64,000 nucleotides of DNA. Source: Undibacterium sp049340185 (GTDB lineage Bacteria > Pseudomonadota > Gammaproteobacteria > Burkholderiales > Burkholderiaceae_D). The translations under genes and the position numbers were made by a program. The DNA is taken from assembly GCF_049340185.1 (NCBI RefSeq), contig NZ_JBMPPC010000004.1:248001-312000 (forward strand), in the 5' to 3' direction. A model generated the notes under the pieces. That model was not told where the DNA came from and ran no database searches. It was given only the letters and a program-made list of their open reading frames with translations. Position 1 is the stretch's first letter, and the number at the start of each line of letters is the position of its first letter. This document shows, in pieces, positions 1 through 9,351 of the stretch.

Positions 1-1059
1 ACCGCCAGTACTCTGGCCAACCGGCAGCGCCGTCAGATCGAGATCCCTTTAGAAACAAGTCTAGCGTTTGCTTTAGTGGAGGCGGCGATACGCGAATTGC
101 CCGGGGTAGAGCGAGTTGAAAGTGCCCACGACAGCCTGCAAGTGCGCGCCAAAATTAAACGCATCAATCCCTATCAAGATCATTTTTTCAGTCAGATCAA
201 ATGTTTAAGCTGGCTGGTGACTAAACGCAATCAGATACTGGCGACTGTCACACCTGGTGACGATGTGGGCAGCATCAGCGTACTTTGCGAACCAGAAAAA
301 GCCGTGTGGACCGATCTGTTTTTGGTCGACAACGGTACCAATTTAGAAAATATGCAGGCGATCGGCCGCGCTATTTCGCGTCGGATAGCAGAACAGCGCC
401 ACCAGGAAAAGGTCAGCGCGCAACAAACGGTCATTGAAAAAGAACTCACGGTTGCCAAACTCAATCTCTTGCATGCACAGGTAGAGCCGCATTTTTTGTA
501 CAACACCTTAGCCAGCGCGCAAATCTTAACGCGCACCGATCCAGCTGGAGCGGATCAGATGCTGGGTAATCTCATTACTTACCTGCGCTATTCACTTCCA
601 CGCACTGAAGATTCTTTATCGACCCTGGGTGAAGAGCTTGAACGTACCAAAGCCTACTTGGATATTATGAAAATACGCATGGGCAGTCGCCTGCAATTAC
701 AAATTGAAGTTGGTGATAATTTACGCAAGGTTTTATTTCCCAGCATGATGTTGCAAACCCTGGTCGAGAACGCCATTAAACATGGCTTGGAACCACAATC
801 CGGCGGCGGCACGATTTGGATCCTGGCGCGCTTTAATGAACATCACGAGCAATCCGTCTCGGTCACGGTGGCAGATGACGGCCATGGCTTCAGCGCAGAG
901 GGCGCGGGCACAGGTATAGGTTTGCACAATGTACGTGAGCGCCTGCGTTTGGCCTACGGTGCCACTGCCTCATTTGCGATAGTCGCCAATTTTCCTAGCG
1001 GTGTCACCGCTACCATCAATGTCCCTGCTAACTTCTTGCAGGGTGCAAGTCATGCATAA
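1..1059 (+). CDS. LytS-type sensor histidine kinase (5' end outside the window)
   Basis: The frame is open from base 1, so the N-terminus, and any membrane segments, lie upstream of the window. The visible part carries the His_kinase family signature: VEPHFLYNTL with the likely phospho-accepting His at codon 490-492, then LQTLVENAIKHGLEP (N box of the ATPase) and GIGLHNVRERL (G box). This is the LytS/YehU class of kinase, which works with LytTR-type regulators. The 3' end overlaps the regulator gene by 8 bases, so the two are one operon. The signal sensed cannot be told from this fragment. Confidence 0.85.
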   Translation, partial: TASTLANRQRRQIEIPLETSLAFALVEAAIRELPGVERVESAHDSLQVRAKIKRINPYQDHFFSQIKCLSWLVTKRNQILATVTPGDDVGSISVLCEPEKAVWTDLFLVDNGTNLENMQAIGRAISRRIAEQRHQEKVSAQQTVIEKELTVAKLNLLHAQVEPHFLYNTLASAQILTRTDPAGADQMLGNLITYLRYSLPRTEDSLSTLGEELERTKAYLDIMKIRMGSRLQLQIEVGDNLRKVLFPSMMLQTLVENAIKHGLEPQSGGGTIWILARFNEHHEQSVSVTVADDGHGFSAEGAGTGIGLHNVRERLRLAYGATASFAIVANFPSGVTATINVPANFLQGASHA

Positions 1060-1852
1060 AATGCTTACGTGTGTGGTGGCCGAAGATGAAGTCTTGCTCA
1101 GGTTATCATTACTGGACTCATTAGCACAGGTCTGGCCTAATCTGAAAATACTTGCTGCTTGCGATGATGGTGGCAGCGCGCTGGAAGCGATCGCGATGCA
1201 CCAGCCGGATATAGCCTTTCTGGATATCCGCATGCCAGGCTTAAGTGGTTTAGAAGTAGCAGAGGCAATGACAATGACCAGCCCCAAGACGCAAATCGTG
1301 TTTGTGACTGCCTATGACCAATATGCTATCGATGCATTCGAAAAGGGTGCGGTCGATTATCTTTTAAAGCCCATCACAAATGAGAGACTAATAAGTACTG
1401 CCAAGCGTCTGCAAACGCGCACCATTAACAGCAACGACAGCAATAACAACGGTGCCAATGATAGCGCTACAATGACTGCCTTGATTAGGCAACTTAGTTC
1501 AAGCTTACCTAATCCGGCGAGGCCGGAACCGTTAGTGTGGATTACCGCCAGTGCCGGAATGGAAACACGATTGATCATGATAGATGATATCGCCTATTTT
1601 CAGGCGGACAACAAATACACGGTGGTTATGACGGCTCAGGGTGAAGCCTTGTTACGCAAACCCATCAGAGAACTATTAGACTTGCTTGATCCTGCTATTT
1701 TCAAACAAATTCATCGCTCTACCATCGTCAATATTAAGGCGATCGCCTCCGTCACACGTGAAGATACCGGCAAGGGTATTATCAAACTCAAAACACGACC
1801 AGAAACGCTGAGCGTTAGCCAGCCATTTATGATTATCTTCAGGAATATGTAA
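1052..1852 (+). CDS. LytTR-family response regulator (AlgR-like)
   Basis: The receiver domain is at about residues 5-120, with the acidic pocket in VVAEDE, the phospho-acceptor Asp in FLDIRMPG and the conserved FVTAYDQYA and YLLKP blocks. A Ser/Asn-rich linker follows, then a LytTR DNA-binding domain (YFQADNKYT, KQIHRSTIVNI). The ATG at 1052 was chosen because it begins the receiver fold and overlaps the kinase stop, as is usual for coupled pairs. It should be phosphorylated by the kinase just upstream and bind DNA as a dimer. The target genes are unknown. A related pair lies at 36425-38183. Confidence 0.9.
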   Translation: MHKMLTCVVAEDEVLLRLSLLDSLAQVWPNLKILAACDDGGSALEAIAMHQPDIAFLDIRMPGLSGLEVAEAMTMTSPKTQIVFVTAYDQYAIDAFEKGAVDYLLKPITNERLISTAKRLQTRTINSNDSNNNGANDSATMTALIRQLSSSLPNPARPEPLVWITASAGMETRLIMIDDIAYFQADNKYTVVMTAQGEALLRKPIRELLDLLDPAIFKQIHRSTIVNIKAIASVTREDTGKGIIKLKTRPETLSVSQPFMIIFRNM

Positions 1853-2144
1853 ACCAATATTGCGTACGCCAGCCGTGCACAACATGGATTACTGCGTTCA
1901 ATACAGTTGTAGTCAAGAACAGTCAAAATCGGTCAATATCAAATTCAAGTTCAACCAGCACAGACCAACTTCCTGGCAATTTTTATACCTCTCATTTTTG
2001 CGGTAGCTTTCGTCGGCAATTTTGCCTTTTAAGTCGTCAACAACCCGGTTTGGTCGGATACCCGATAACAAAATTTTTTTCTTGTTTACATTAGGTGCAA
2101 TCAATTATTTATTGATTACTTTCGTCAGTAAACAAGGAGAAGAA

Positions 2145-3092
2145 ATGAAATTTATTGGTCACTCTGTCATTCTGTGCATCATTTTCAACAGCAGTCTTGC
2201 ATCTACAGGGTTGCATGCACAAACTTTACCGTCTCAACCAGCGTCTTCCATCATCGGCCAATGGAACTTTGAAACAGCTACCGGAACCACAAGAACGGGA
2301 GACAAGGAAATCGACCTCATGGTTAAAGGTGTTATACAGATTGCATACAAGGAGCAGGGCCTTATTGCCATAATCGGCTGGCTTGATGATCGTGGTGACA
2401 TACAATCATTACGTAAGATGGAGGGGCGTGTCAGTGAGGGAAATGCCATCTTTACTCACTCTGGTACAAGAACTCATACCAGTCCACGTGGCAAAGAAAT
2501 CAGTACAGAAGTCAACGTGATATGGACACTACAGGCCAAAGACAATGTCTTAGGGGGCACGCGCCTGGTAGCGTATGGAGACGACGCAGCTAAACCTGTC
2601 GTTGGGTCACGCTCTGCATCCCCGATCAAGCCGCTGGTTATCACTTCGACGGCTCCCGTCGAGCGCGGCCCGTCCACTCCCGAAGAACGGGCGCGAGTCG
2701 TAAAGATGGCGGCAGATTCAGAAAAAAATCCGTCACAGATCCATGCAGCGAACGGCGAGTGGCTAAAAAAATGGGTGAACGACGTGCCTGACCTGATCCT
2801 AAATCGTGCTGTTGTGGAGGACTGGCTGGCGAGAGCTGTCAAGCAAGAGATACGTGAGATTATCAATTTTCAGTTTGTGGCAAGCGTGATGTCTTTTCAG
2901 ATTCAAAATCCTGCTATGGCAGAAAAACAAAGTGCCAACGATCTGGCAGGTATGGAGGGTGTTCTGCGGGCTTATGAAACGCTCCTGATTCAAAATCAGC
3001 ATCATCGCTCAGCCAAAATGGATGTGGCTTTAGCTGCACGCAACAAAGGTGAATTACCTGCATTTCTGAAAATCGTTTCAGGTCGAGACTAA
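2145..3092 (+). CDS. Secreted protein of unknown function
   Basis: The product is about 315 residues. The ATG at 2145 follows a clear AAGGAG ribosome site and opens a signal peptide (hydrophobic residues 5-20, likely cleavage after GLHAQ), so it is exported to the periplasm or outer membrane. I do not recognise the family. The N-terminal half looks like a beta-rich domain (IIGQWNFET, then repeated short strands) and the C-terminal half is helical. A longer frame opens at 2022, but it has no ribosome site and would bury the signal peptide. It reads in the same direction as the peptidase downstream, 136 bases away, and could share its transcript. Confidence 0.7.
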   Translation: MKFIGHSVILCIIFNSSLASTGLHAQTLPSQPASSIIGQWNFETATGTTRTGDKEIDLMVKGVIQIAYKEQGLIAIIGWLDDRGDIQSLRKMEGRVSEGNAIFTHSGTRTHTSPRGKEISTEVNVIWTLQAKDNVLGGTRLVAYGDDAAKPVVGSRSASPIKPLVITSTAPVERGPSTPEERARVVKMAADSEKNPSQIHAANGEWLKKWVNDVPDLILNRAVVEDWLARAVKQEIREIINFQFVASVMSFQIQNPAMAEKQSANDLAGMEGVLRAYETLLIQNQHHRSAKMDVALAARNKGELPAFLKIVSGRD

Positions 3093-3228
3093 TCTCCAAA
3101 CTCAGGCAAACCTGCATCTGGTTGTTCTCGCAAATGCAGGAATGATGACTATCGGCATCCTAAATTGCGCGTTCGATCAAAAACTCATCGAATACTTTCC
3201 ATCCTAAGCAATCTCAACTGGAGTCTAT

Positions 3229-4680
3229 ATGCGTAGTATTTTTATTCCCGCTATTTTTCTTTTAACGACCAGCCTGGCACAAGCACAAGATACTACTGCC
3301 AAACGTATCGTCGATCTTGGCAAAGCCGATCCACAAGTCATGACCTGGCTTGATGTGATGAGCAATCGTTTTGGTGGACGCATGACGGGTAGTGACGCCT
3401 ATACTCATACGGCGCTGTGGGCCAAAACGCAATTGGGAGCTTGGGGGCTTGCATCTGAATTGGAAGAAGCAGGTACCATGCCTTTGGGATTCAACCGTGG
3501 TCCCTCATCGGGCCGTATGCTGCTTCCTTTGGAGAAGCCATTGCGTTTTACTACTCCAGCCTATTCTTCAGGAACAAAAGGAGTCCAAAGTGGCACTGTA
3601 GTTATCGGACCGCACACGTTGGCTGAGGCAAAGGCGCGTAAGAATGAATTTAAAAATGCCTGGGTCTTGATAGAAGGAGAAAGTACAGGGGAGGGACGCG
3701 ACGGCAATGGTGTGGATCAACCAAAACCGATTACGCTGCTGCTCATCGAGGCTGGCGCATTAGGCACAATACAATCCGCCGAAGAACCTTTATTCTCGGC
3801 TACCGCAACACCCACACACTGGGAAAATTTGCCGAACCTGCCCGATATAAAATTAGCCGAAGATCAGTATCTGGAAATAAAAAATCACATCAAAGAGAAC
3901 TTAAGTACAAACAAAGAAGTGCGCTTGGAATTCGATATTCGCAACTGGTTTTACCCTGGGCCGGTGCCTTACCATAATGTACTGGCCAAAATTAAAGGGA
4001 GTGAGAGACCGGAAGAAATAGTGATTTTGGGTGCGCATCTGGATAGTTTCGATGGCGGTACCGGTGCAGCTGATAATGGCGCAGGTTTTAGTAGCATGAT
4101 GGAAGCGATGCGTCTATTAGCAAAGTCAGGTGTCAGACCGCGCCGCACTATTTTGATGATAGGTTTCGCCGGAGAAGAACTGGGCTGCAAAGGTGCATAT
4201 GCTTTTGCACAGCGTCATGCTGGCGAACTTGATAAGGTCGTCATGATGCTCAACCGTGATACCAAACCAGGTGCAATTACCGGCATCACCGTTCCAACGA
4301 AATGGCAGAGCGTGTTTGATCGTGTGACAAACGATTTAGAGAATGCGCACCCAGTGTTTGAATTTCAAGCAACGTTCAATGATATTCCCCGTGATACAGC
4401 AAAGGCATTTAGTGGCCGGGCCAGCAGTGATGACGCTGTGTTTACCTTGAACGGCGTACCCACTCCCAAACTGATTAATGCCAGTGATTTTGACTATGCC
4501 AAGGTACATCACACGGTGCTAGACACGTATGAACAAGTACGACCATTTAGAACTGCACAACAATACTCTGCAATTACCTTAGCCATCATTGCTTATGAGG
4601 TAGCGAATGCGCCCGAAGAGATCAGCCGTCAAGGATATTACTTACCAACAACTGCTGCGCCGGCGCAAATCTCTCGATAG
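3229..4680 (+). CDS. Secreted M28-family zinc metallopeptidase
   Basis: The product is 483 residues with a signal peptide (cleavage near AQAQD). M28 aminopeptidases bind two zinc ions. The ligands are visible in GAHLDSFDGGTGAADNGAG (His and Asp), GFAGEELG (catalytic Glu and metal Glu) and the later Asp and His residues (LNRDT, KVHHT). A protease-associated-like stretch lies between residues 80 and 240, before the catalytic domain. The likely role is release of amino acids from peptides in the periplasm or outside the cell. It starts at an ATG after TGGAG. No partner genes are evident. Confidence 0.85.
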   Translation: MRSIFIPAIFLLTTSLAQAQDTTAKRIVDLGKADPQVMTWLDVMSNRFGGRMTGSDAYTHTALWAKTQLGAWGLASELEEAGTMPLGFNRGPSSGRMLLPLEKPLRFTTPAYSSGTKGVQSGTVVIGPHTLAEAKARKNEFKNAWVLIEGESTGEGRDGNGVDQPKPITLLLIEAGALGTIQSAEEPLFSATATPTHWENLPNLPDIKLAEDQYLEIKNHIKENLSTNKEVRLEFDIRNWFYPGPVPYHNVLAKIKGSERPEEIVILGAHLDSFDGGTGAADNGAGFSSMMEAMRLLAKSGVRPRRTILMIGFAGEELGCKGAYAFAQRHAGELDKVVMMLNRDTKPGAITGITVPTKWQSVFDRVTNDLENAHPVFEFQATFNDIPRDTAKAFSGRASSDDAVFTLNGVPTPKLINASDFDYAKVHHTVLDTYEQVRPFRTAQQYSAITLAIIAYEVANAPEEISRQGYYLPTTAAPAQISR

Positions 4681-5058
4681 CAGAGATATAACTCATGCGG
4701 GATTCCAGGTGGTCGTCTTGCTCAGCCGCATGAGAATTGCTTATCAAGCTATCAAGCAGCTCTAATTTTTATATTCGTACTTCAGCACAAAGAGGGAGCA
4801 AATAGGCACTACCACTTTCTACTGCATTTACAGATGCCATGTGTCCGCACGATTTTTACGTGTGTCGCATTAATATGACCGACTCCAAAATTTTTTGTCT
4901 TAAGAGCTACGTCTCACAACAAAACTTCCGACAGACTATAAAAAATTTTTGCTAGGTTCAACCTCGTTGCCTCAAATTTTTTGCATAGCAACCGTCTTTG
5001 ACGTTTCAGCCCTGAGTCTGTTATTGTTGTCGTTAACAATCAATTAACAACAATAAAC
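4681..5058. other. Intergenic region between the peptidase and comM
   Basis: No credible gene lies in these 378 bases. A 9-bp inverted repeat, CTCATGCGG (4692-4700) and CCGCATGAG (4726-4734), follows the peptidase stop and could form a hairpin, but it has no T run and is not a standard terminator. The rest is AT-rich and presumably holds the comM promoter. Confidence 0.4.
5021..5056 (+). promoter_or_regulatory. Inverted repeat just before the comM start
   Basis: TTATTGTTG (5021-5029) and CAACAATAA (5048-5056) are perfect 9-bp arms ending two bases before the comM ATG. An inner GTTAA/TTAAC pair extends the symmetry. No purine-rich ribosome site is present, so the repeat occupies its place. 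It may be an operator or a hairpin that hides the start codon. Confidence 0.4.
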
Positions 5059-5287
5059 ATGAGCTTAGCCGTCCTGAAAAGTCGCGCCCTGACAGGCATG
5101 GAAGCGCCGGAAGTTACCGTCGAAGTGCACTTGGCAAACGGTTTACCTGCCTTCACAATTGTTGGACTTCCAGAAACAGAGGTCAAAGAATCCAAGGACA
5201 GAGTAAGAGCGGCACTGCAAAACGCGCGCTTCGATTTTCCCGCGAAAAGAATCACTGTCAACCTGGCTCCCGCAGACTTACCAAAAG
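5059..5287 (+). pseudogene. comM: comM 5' fragment, interrupted by the transposon
   Basis: This is the N-terminal part of the ComM/YifB Mg-chelatase-like AAA+ protein (MSLAVLKSRAL, GLPETEVKESKDRVR, VNLAPADLPK). ComM is a DNA helicase that extends branch migration during natural transformation. The native frame runs to the insertion point. Beyond it, the ribosome would read 11 foreign codons and stop at 5319. The remaining 3' part is at 21988-23278. Joining 5059-5287 to 21993-23278 gives 1515 bases, or 504 codons plus stop, which is the normal family length. The copy is therefore inactivated only by the insertion. Confidence 0.93.
5283..5287. repeat. Target-site duplication, left copy
   Basis: AAAAG directly precedes the TGT that starts the element. 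The same five bases follow the ACA at the other end (21988-21992). Five-base duplications are the rule for Tn7-like transposition. Confidence 0.9.
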
Positions 5288-5332
5288 TGTCAAGAACATT
5301 GATATCTGCGAACAGCTGAGGATATCTGCGAA
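5288..5332 (+). repeat. Left transposon end with TnsB-like sites
   Basis: The end starts TGTCAAGAACATTGATATCT. Two copies of GATATCTGCGAA lie 20 bases apart (5301-5312 and 5321-5332), the layout expected of TnsB binding sites. The first 25 bases align without gaps with the inverted right end (shared TGT-AA-AA-ATTG-TAT--G-GAA). Confidence 0.8.
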
Positions 5333-5358
5333 ATAGCAACGTTAAGTGAGAACGAGCT

Positions 5359-7194
5359 TTGGCTAAAACGCTACGCCGAACTTACTTAGATTTTAAGGGA
5401 TTGTGCCAATTAACTTGGGTGGGACGGCTAGTCAGCGTCCCTGGTCCCAAGGAAAATATTGTCGTTCGAGCCTACTTTACAGAGATTCTAACTTCGTCTC
5501 AAAACAATACGAAGCCCAAAAGATTTGGTGAAGCATTTTGGAAAGATGTTCCCATTGGCGATATCTTAGATATGCCAATAGGAACACTGTTTTTTCAAGG
5601 CGTGCCCGTCAAACAATATGAAGACGAGGCATTTTCTTTACGTAAAGGCATGCTTGCGCTTAATTTCACTGACGACAATGTGAAAATTATTGATCGATGG
5701 ACATGTGTTGATTCTACGGATGATTCATCACCAGCAGAAAAGCTCTTACTTCCTCGTGCGCCTAGTTCCCTACCAAATGATTCAAATTATCGAGGCACGC
5801 TCTTGTACATTGGTGCGTATGGAGATCCGTTTGCATACGCAATACCTAGCTACGAGGTATTTCGCTTCTTTTACGCCGTTTCAAGCAGGATGTCTGACGT
5901 ATTTCTTGATTCAAGATTTCTAGAATGGGGACGTTTTGTTTGGAATCCAGAACGGTCTTCAATAGATTTTGAGCGTAAGGAAGCCCTCCTATGGCTTAGG
6001 CAATGGATGCTCGATCAAGATGCATGGTTCATCGCCTCTATTGCTTTCGATCCAATTTCAGTTAAACGCGGAATGGATCTCTATCGATCAATTGCTGTAG
6101 ATCAGAACCGAATATTACGTGCGGTACCACCAATGCACGATTGGGTAAATATCAAGGCTAAATGGGTGTCAATCAAAAATGGGTTAGGGACTACAACCAA
6201 AGTCATCCTTCAAATTCTCAGCACCGATTGGCACCCGCCGTTCAACAAACTTCGTTTTGATCGAGATAACGATGGACGAAAGGGTAGCAATGAAGATGGT
6301 AATACGAAGGATCCACTCAATAGGCCAGCCGCTCCTTTTACTAAACCTAATCCACATGAAGATGAGAATGAGTTTATAGATCTCACAGATTTGCCATCAA
6401 ATCCGGGATTTACGTCAGAGATCATTTCAATGGAAGAGATTAACGACAGATTTGAGTGGTTAATCTCTGCAGAAGTAGACAAGCTCCCTCAACTCGAAAC
6501 TCAGTTTGAGGGAGAGAAATACCAGGCGCTATTACATGATCGTTGGACTGGCCTGTTATCGACAATGGATGGAACCAGTTCTGCGTCAGCGATTCAATCA
6601 GTCATCCTTACAACTGAGGATTTGGAGCTATTGTCCAATACTGAATTTGAAGACGACGAACTACATGAATCAGATGAGCCCATTCATACGCCAAATAACG
6701 ATCTACTAACAATTGCTCAAGGCCTGGTAAATATCAGAGATAAAACAAATGCCAATGTCGAATTTATGTCATTGTGGGGGCCGCCCATCCTCATAGAAAC
6801 GTTTGAGCTTTATAGGCTTCCAAGAAAAATCAGGCATGAAACATTCAGTTGGCTATATAAAGCCAAATCTAAAAAAGCTCGTTTAGCACTGGCCGCTAAA
6901 ATAACTCGCCCTAACGACAGTCCGCAAGGATTCGAAACACGCTTTATACTAGACTTTGAACCAAATCCAAAGAATTCTAATATCGTAGTCGTGTGGACAG
7001 AATCATCAAGAGAATTGACTGCTTACGATTTGCGTCGCTTGATCCGTGGATTTGCGCAAGCACGTTCAGTGATGAAGGATCAGAGTTGTATTAGTGATTT
7101 GCAAATGGGATACCGAAAACATACTATACCGCCCGGTTCCTTAAGAAACGGTATTGATTTTCTTGATCGCATTTTCTCTACAGAGGTAGACTGA
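5359..7194 (+). CDS. tnsE: TnsE-like transposition target selector
   Basis: The product is 611 residues with a TTG start (Tn7 TnsE is about 540). I match it to TnsE from recalled sequence. Shared features in the same order are IPSYEVFRFF at 162-171 (TnsE has IPQLELARSLF), a W..DQD block with following SI at 216-227, PPMHDW then a Lys at 257-267, an acidic variable middle (about 300-470), and a basic C-terminal domain ending in a helical region with LRRLIRGFAQ. TnsE steers Tn7 to lagging-strand DNA and conjugating plasmids. Here the gene lies alone at the left end, reading inward, instead of following the other tns genes. If it is not TnsE, it is an element-specific protein of unknown role. 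Confidence 0.65.
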   Translation: MAKTLRRTYLDFKGLCQLTWVGRLVSVPGPKENIVVRAYFTEILTSSQNNTKPKRFGEAFWKDVPIGDILDMPIGTLFFQGVPVKQYEDEAFSLRKGMLALNFTDDNVKIIDRWTCVDSTDDSSPAEKLLLPRAPSSLPNDSNYRGTLLYIGAYGDPFAYAIPSYEVFRFFYAVSSRMSDVFLDSRFLEWGRFVWNPERSSIDFERKEALLWLRQWMLDQDAWFIASIAFDPISVKRGMDLYRSIAVDQNRILRAVPPMHDWVNIKAKWVSIKNGLGTTTKVILQILSTDWHPPFNKLRFDRDNDGRKGSNEDGNTKDPLNRPAAPFTKPNPHEDENEFIDLTDLPSNPGFTSEIISMEEINDRFEWLISAEVDKLPQLETQFEGEKYQALLHDRWTGLLSTMDGTSSASAIQSVILTTEDLELLSNTEFEDDELHESDEPIHTPNNDLLTIAQGLVNIRDKTNANVEFMSLWGPPILIETFELYRLPRKIRHETFSWLYKAKSKKARLALAAKITRPNDSPQGFETRFILDFEPNPKNSNIVVVWTESSRELTAYDLRRLIRGFAQARSVMKDQSCISDLQMGYRKHTIPPGSLRNGIDFLDRIFSTEVD

Positions 7195-7394
7195 AATCAA
7201 CGCAATTCGATTGGCCCTGTATTTTCATCAGCCGGAGAAAATTTTCCGCTGTATTTTTTGTTCAATGCCTTGATGCCTTGGGGTGCCGTACAATCCACTT
7301 TAATGATTAGTTCTTTAACGATCTGCACTCAAATAAAATCGAGTAAACGTGAAATAAAACTTGAAAAATGAAAATACCAAACAATAATTTGAAA

Positions 7395-7459
7395 GCCAAG
7401 CCAAGCCAAGCCAAGCCAAGCCAAGCCAAGCCAAGCCAAGCCAAGCCAAGCCAAGCCAA
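7395..7459 (+). repeat. Pentanucleotide tract, 13 x GCCAA (phase-variation switch)
   Basis: There are thirteen perfect GCCAA units followed by GC. The tract lies between an ATG at 7368 and the conserved body of the restriction-methylation gene. Each unit changes the frame by two bases. With 13 units, the ATG frame ends at TGA 7473-7475. With 14 or 11 units it would run into the enzyme. Confidence 0.9.
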
Positions 7460-7494
7460 GCGAACGAATAACTGAAAATCTTGTTCGTGATAAG

Positions 7495-9351
7495 TTGCGG
7501 AGTCATGAATACTACGGCCAAGATAATGGCATTACGGTAGAAGAACAGAAATCTGAAATTGCAAAAATTAAAAGCTTGCTGTCAAAAGCTAGTAAGAATG
7601 GAAAAGGCAACTCAGGCTACCCTGAGTTCATTATCTCAAACAAAAAAGATGTAAATTTTCTTATTGTTTTCGAGTGCAAACCAGATGTGAAAAAGCATGA
7701 AAGTCTTGGCCGCAATAAGGCTATGGAATTCGCTGTTGATGGCGTTCTACATTACGCCAAGCATTTAGCTAAGCATTACACGGTTGTGGCCATCGCGGTC
7801 AGCGGCGCAACAAAAAGCTCACTAAAAATTTCGAATTTTTTATATCCAGCCGGTGCTGCCGAGCCTAAAGATTTAGTGAATGAGTCCGGCTCCGTAGTAA
7901 AGGAGCTGATTCCATTTGAGGATTACTATCGCTTGTCATCGTTTGATCCAGATGTAGCGAAGAAACGTCATGCTGACCTGCTTTCGTTCTCTCGTGAGCT
8001 GCACGAATTAATTTGGACAAAAGCAAAGGTATCAGAAGAAGACAAGCCCCTGCTTGTAAGTGGTACTTTGATTGCGCTGATGAATTCGGCTTTTGGAAAA
8101 ACCTTCACAGCACTGCCCGCGGATGATTTGCAGGAATCATGGCTTGGAGCGATCAAAAAGGAGCTAGACAAGTCCAATATTCCGCAAGGAAAAAAAGATA
8201 CGATGATTCAGCCGTACTCCACGATTGCAGTACACCCAAACTTAGCCAAGCCAGATACCCGGCTAGCGAAAGAATATCCCGACGGAGTTTTCAAGGAGAT
8301 AATCTCAAGAATTAACGACAACGTTTGGCCGTACATCAACATCTATCACGACTTTGATGTTGTAGGTCAGTTTTACGGTGAATTTTTAAAATACACCGCT
8401 GGCGACAAAAAAGCCTTGGGAATAGTGCTTACACCGCGTCATATCGCTGAGTTGTTTTCGTTGCTAACCAATGTTGGCCCTAAAGACGTAGTTTTGGATA
8501 TTTGTGCTGGGACTTGCGGCTTTCTCATTTCGGCGATGCAGCACATGCTGAAACAAGCAGTTACCGATGCAGAGCGCATGGATATTAAGCAAAATAGGCT
8601 TATAGGTATTGAAAACAATCCAAAGATGTTTGCGCTAGCGGCCAGCAATATGATTTTACGCGGTGATGGCAAAGCCAATTTACATCAAAGTAGCTGCTTT
8701 GATGACGACATAATTGCCGCCGTCAAAAAATCAAAACCTACTATCGGTATGCTCAATCCACCTTATGCGCAATCCAAAAGTGACGCCGAATTGCACGAGC
8801 TGTATTTTGTAAAACAAATGCTAGATTGCTTGAAGCGTGGCGGCACTGGAATTGCGATCGTGCCGATGTCTTGCGCTATTTCACCCAGTCCTGCGCGTGA
8901 AGAACTGATGAAACATCACACCCTTGAGGCTGTTATGTCTATGCCAGGAGAATTATTTTATCCAGTTGGTACAGTCACTTGCATCATGGTTTGGACATCT
9001 GCTATTCCACATAAACAGTCAGGAAAAAAAACTTGGTTTGGATATTGGAAAGATGACGGTTTTATCAAGACAAAAAATAAAGGTCGCATTGACCAGTATG
9101 AGAAATGGCCTGCAGTTCGTGACCGTTGGGTTGAAATGTTTCGCAATCGTGAAATTCACGCTGGTGAGAGTGTAATGCAGCACGTCACGCACAGTGACGA
9201 GTGGTGTGCGGAAGCATATATGGAGACAGATTATTCGATGCTCGCACAATCTGATTTTGAGACGGTTGTACGTAACTACGCCATGTTTAAGCTATTGGGA
9301 GCGCCGCCTAATGTCGGCAGTGATGATGTAGAGGACTCGGCAGATGATTAA
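7495..9351 (+). CDS. BcgI-like fused restriction endonuclease and N6-adenine methyltransferase (phase-variable, OFF from the ATG)
   Basis: This one polypeptide carries an N-terminal nuclease (GYPEFII, then LIVFECKPD: a PD-(D/E)XK core with E44, E60 and K62 counted from the TTG at 7495) and an adenine methyltransferase (motif I VLDICAGTCGF at about 333-343, motif IV NPPY at 421). The frame is open back to 7393 and encodes ITENLVRDKL just upstream of the TTG. This is the usual start of the family, so the TTG is probably not the true start. The natural ATG at 7368 lies beyond the GCCAA tract and is out of frame by one base here. The specificity gene follows with an 8-base overlap. Joined nuclease and methylase would switch off together. 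Confidence 0.85.
   Translation: MRSHEYYGQDNGITVEEQKSEIAKIKSLLSKASKNGKGNSGYPEFIISNKKDVNFLIVFECKPDVKKHESLGRNKAMEFAVDGVLHYAKHLAKHYTVVAIAVSGATKSSLKISNFLYPAGAAEPKDLVNESGSVVKELIPFEDYYRLSSFDPDVAKKRHADLLSFSRELHELIWTKAKVSEEDKPLLVSGTLIALMNSAFGKTFTALPADDLQESWLGAIKKELDKSNIPQGKKDTMIQPYSTIAVHPNLAKPDTRLAKEYPDGVFKEIISRINDNVWPYINIYHDFDVVGQFYGEFLKYTAGDKKALGIVLTPRHIAELFSLLTNVGPKDVVLDICAGTCGFLISAMQHMLKQAVTDAERMDIKQNRLIGIENNPKMFALAASNMILRGDGKANLHQSSCFDDDIIAAVKKSKPTIGMLNPPYAQSKSDAELHELYFVKQMLDCLKRGGTGIAIVPMSCAISPSPAREELMKHHTLEAVMSMPGELFYPVGTVTCIMVWTSAIPHKQSGKKTWFGYWKDDGFIKTKNKGRIDQYEKWPAVRDRWVEMFRNREIHAGESVMQHVTHSDEWCAEAYMETDYSMLAQSDFETVVRNYAMFKLLGAPPNVGSDDVEDSADD

Noticed and set aside
7315..7521. Minus-strand frame with repeated Leu-Ala-Trp-Leu-Gly units
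   Set aside because: It is the reverse reading of the GCCAA tract. The repeat is free of stops in all frames and nothing else supports a gene.
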